NCBI GenBank assembly: GCA_030621455.1 | Contig: JAUXHQ010000103.1 | Location: forward strand, 1 to 6,909 | DNA: 6,909 nt | Source: Deltaproteobacteria bacterium | Lineage (GTDB): Bacteria > Desulfobacterota > UBA8473 | Direction of reading: 5' to 3' | Shown: one piece after another, positions 6,313 through 6,909 of the stretch | Numbering within the stretch: position 1 is the stretch's first letter | Layout: every line of letters begins with the position of its first letter | Program-made: the position numbers and the translations under genes | Notes under the pieces: model-generated | Database searches by the model: none | Seen by the model: the letters and a program-made list of their open reading frames with translations, nothing else | Told to the model about the DNA's origin: nothing

Positions 6313-6537
6313 GTTATTGCCTTAATAGCTATTTAACACTTATTAAATAAACAAATAAACTCTATTCTTTCAACGTGTTATCTCTTTAAATGACTTAGTC
6401 CTGCCGTAAGGAAGGGATGGATGGTAAGAATGTAAAAATGATGGTATATTAAGAAATAGTCTGTATAGAAATCAAAAAGCGAGCATAGATGAGATATAAA
6501 ATCACATGTTGCTATTTCTGAGAGAGTGGAATATTGA
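6313..6537. other. AT-rich divergent intergenic region
   Basis: The region lies between the start of the broken regulator (- strand) and the diadenylate cyclase gene (+ strand), so promoters for both would sit here. No gene is visible. A possible -10 box for the + strand gene is TATAAA (6495-6500), but no good -35 accompanies it. No GG-N10-GC sigma-54 promoter was recognised. The heptamer GATGGTA is repeated at 6420-6426 and 6440-6446, exactly 20 bases apart, which may be an operator pair or chance. Confidence 0.4.
6324..6333. repeat. 10-base perfect palindrome AATAGCTATT
   Basis: AATAGCTATT is its own reverse complement and begins 12 bases upstream of the original regulator start, in the position of an operator or leader element. 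It also lies within a looser inverted repeat, TTAATA (6322-6327) with TATTAA (6341-6346). The AT-rich composition makes chance occurrence quite likely. Confidence 0.25.
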
Positions 6538-6909
6538 ATGGAACGAAAAAGGATGACAGAGAAGACGAGAATGGACAGCCCAAATAATGAAGACATATTG
6601 AGTGAAGAAGAGGCGATTAAGGAACAACTGGAAGAACTTAAATCCAGGGTTACTCAGCTTCACGAGGGTATACCATGCCTGAAGCAGTGTTCTCAATTAA
6701 GCAATCTTTTACAAAAAATGTACGAAATACGGGAGGGGCTCAACCAATTTGAACAGGGTCTGCTACAGACTCATCTCAAATGTTGCATCTCCCCTAACAT
6801 AAAACTTCCGGCGGAGGTCGTCCTTGCGCTCTCTAAGCTGAGTGAGAAACGTCACGGTGCGATCATTGTGATGGAGCATGAAGACAACCTAGATGAATAT
6901 CTTCAAGGA
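6538..6909 (+). CDS. Probable diadenylate cyclase, CdaS-like (3' partial)
   Basis: An open frame of 124 residues runs off the window end. The ATG at 6538 follows an in-frame TGA (6535-6537), so no longer start exists. The ribosome binding site is weak (a purine-rich stretch around 6520-6530), and an internal Met at residue 6 or 12 is possible. Residues 1-19 are charged. About 20-80 look like acidic helices (SEEEAIKEQLEELKSRV and LSNLLQKMYEIREGL) carrying cysteines 47, 51, 82 and 83. From about residue 90, LPAEVVLALSKLSEKRHGAIIVMEHEDNLDEYLQG matches, from memory, the opening of the DisA_N/DAC domain that makes c-di-AMP from two ATP. The catalytic DGA and RHR motifs would lie beyond the window and cannot be checked. 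A helical N-terminus followed by DAC, with no membrane segments, resembles CdaS of Bacillus, where such helices are inhibitory. The gene is divergent from the broken regulator, with no evident link to the fdh operon. Confidence 0.68.
   Translation, partial: MERKRMTEKTRMDSPNNEDILSEEEAIKEQLEELKSRVTQLHEGIPCLKQCSQLSNLLQKMYEIREGLNQFEQGLLQTHLKCCISPNIKLPAEVVLALSKLSEKRHGAIIVMEHEDNLDEYLQG

Noticed and set aside
6378..6696. Minus-strand open frames in the intergenic region and opposite the cyclase gene
   Set aside because: They have low-complexity hydrophobic content, no ribosome binding site and no family resemblance. The + strand gene at 6538 explains the region better.

Overview
The window looks like bacterial chromosome from a strict anaerobe, most plausibly a sulfate-reducing or syntrophic member of the Desulfobacterota or a relative. 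This is inferred from gene content only. An archaeal-looking, iron-sulfur-rich formate/heterodisulfide-reductase electron-transfer operon sits next to typically bacterial genes: a PAS/sigma-54 activator and a diadenylate cyclase of the Bacillus CdaS type. No RNA genes, CRISPR arrays or intact mobile elements were seen.

Positions 2-5428 (+ strand) hold a tightly spaced operon: hdrA (5' end outside the window), mvhD, fdhA and fdhB. After a 114-base gap following hdrA, the last three genes overlap by 11 and 4 bases and each has a strong Shine-Dalgarno sequence. The likely scheme is formate oxidation at the Mo/W-bis-MGD site of FdhA, transfer through the iron-sulfur flavoprotein FdhB to the [2Fe-2S] protein MvhD, and then to the FAD of HdrA. 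HdrA is the flavin-based electron-bifurcating (or confurcating) subunit of the Hdr family. No hdrB or hdrC lies in the window, so the high-potential partner is unknown. HdrA also appears to lack the inserted ferredoxin domain found in the methanogen enzyme.

Positions 5429-5640 carry no convincing gene, only a weak candidate terminator and a short direct repeat. Positions 5533-6312 (- strand) hold the remains of a PAS-sigma-54 activator. It has an in-frame TAA at codon 18, and its AAA+ domain breaks off inside the GAFTGA loop and is replaced by an unrelated tail. Its PAS domain has five cysteines in a striking arrangement.

Positions 6313-6537 are an AT-rich divergent intergenic region. At 6538 a + strand gene begins and runs off the 3' end. 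It has an acidic, helical, Cys-containing N-terminus followed by the start of a DisA_N (diadenylate cyclase) domain, an arrangement resembling sporulation-associated CdaS of Bacillus.
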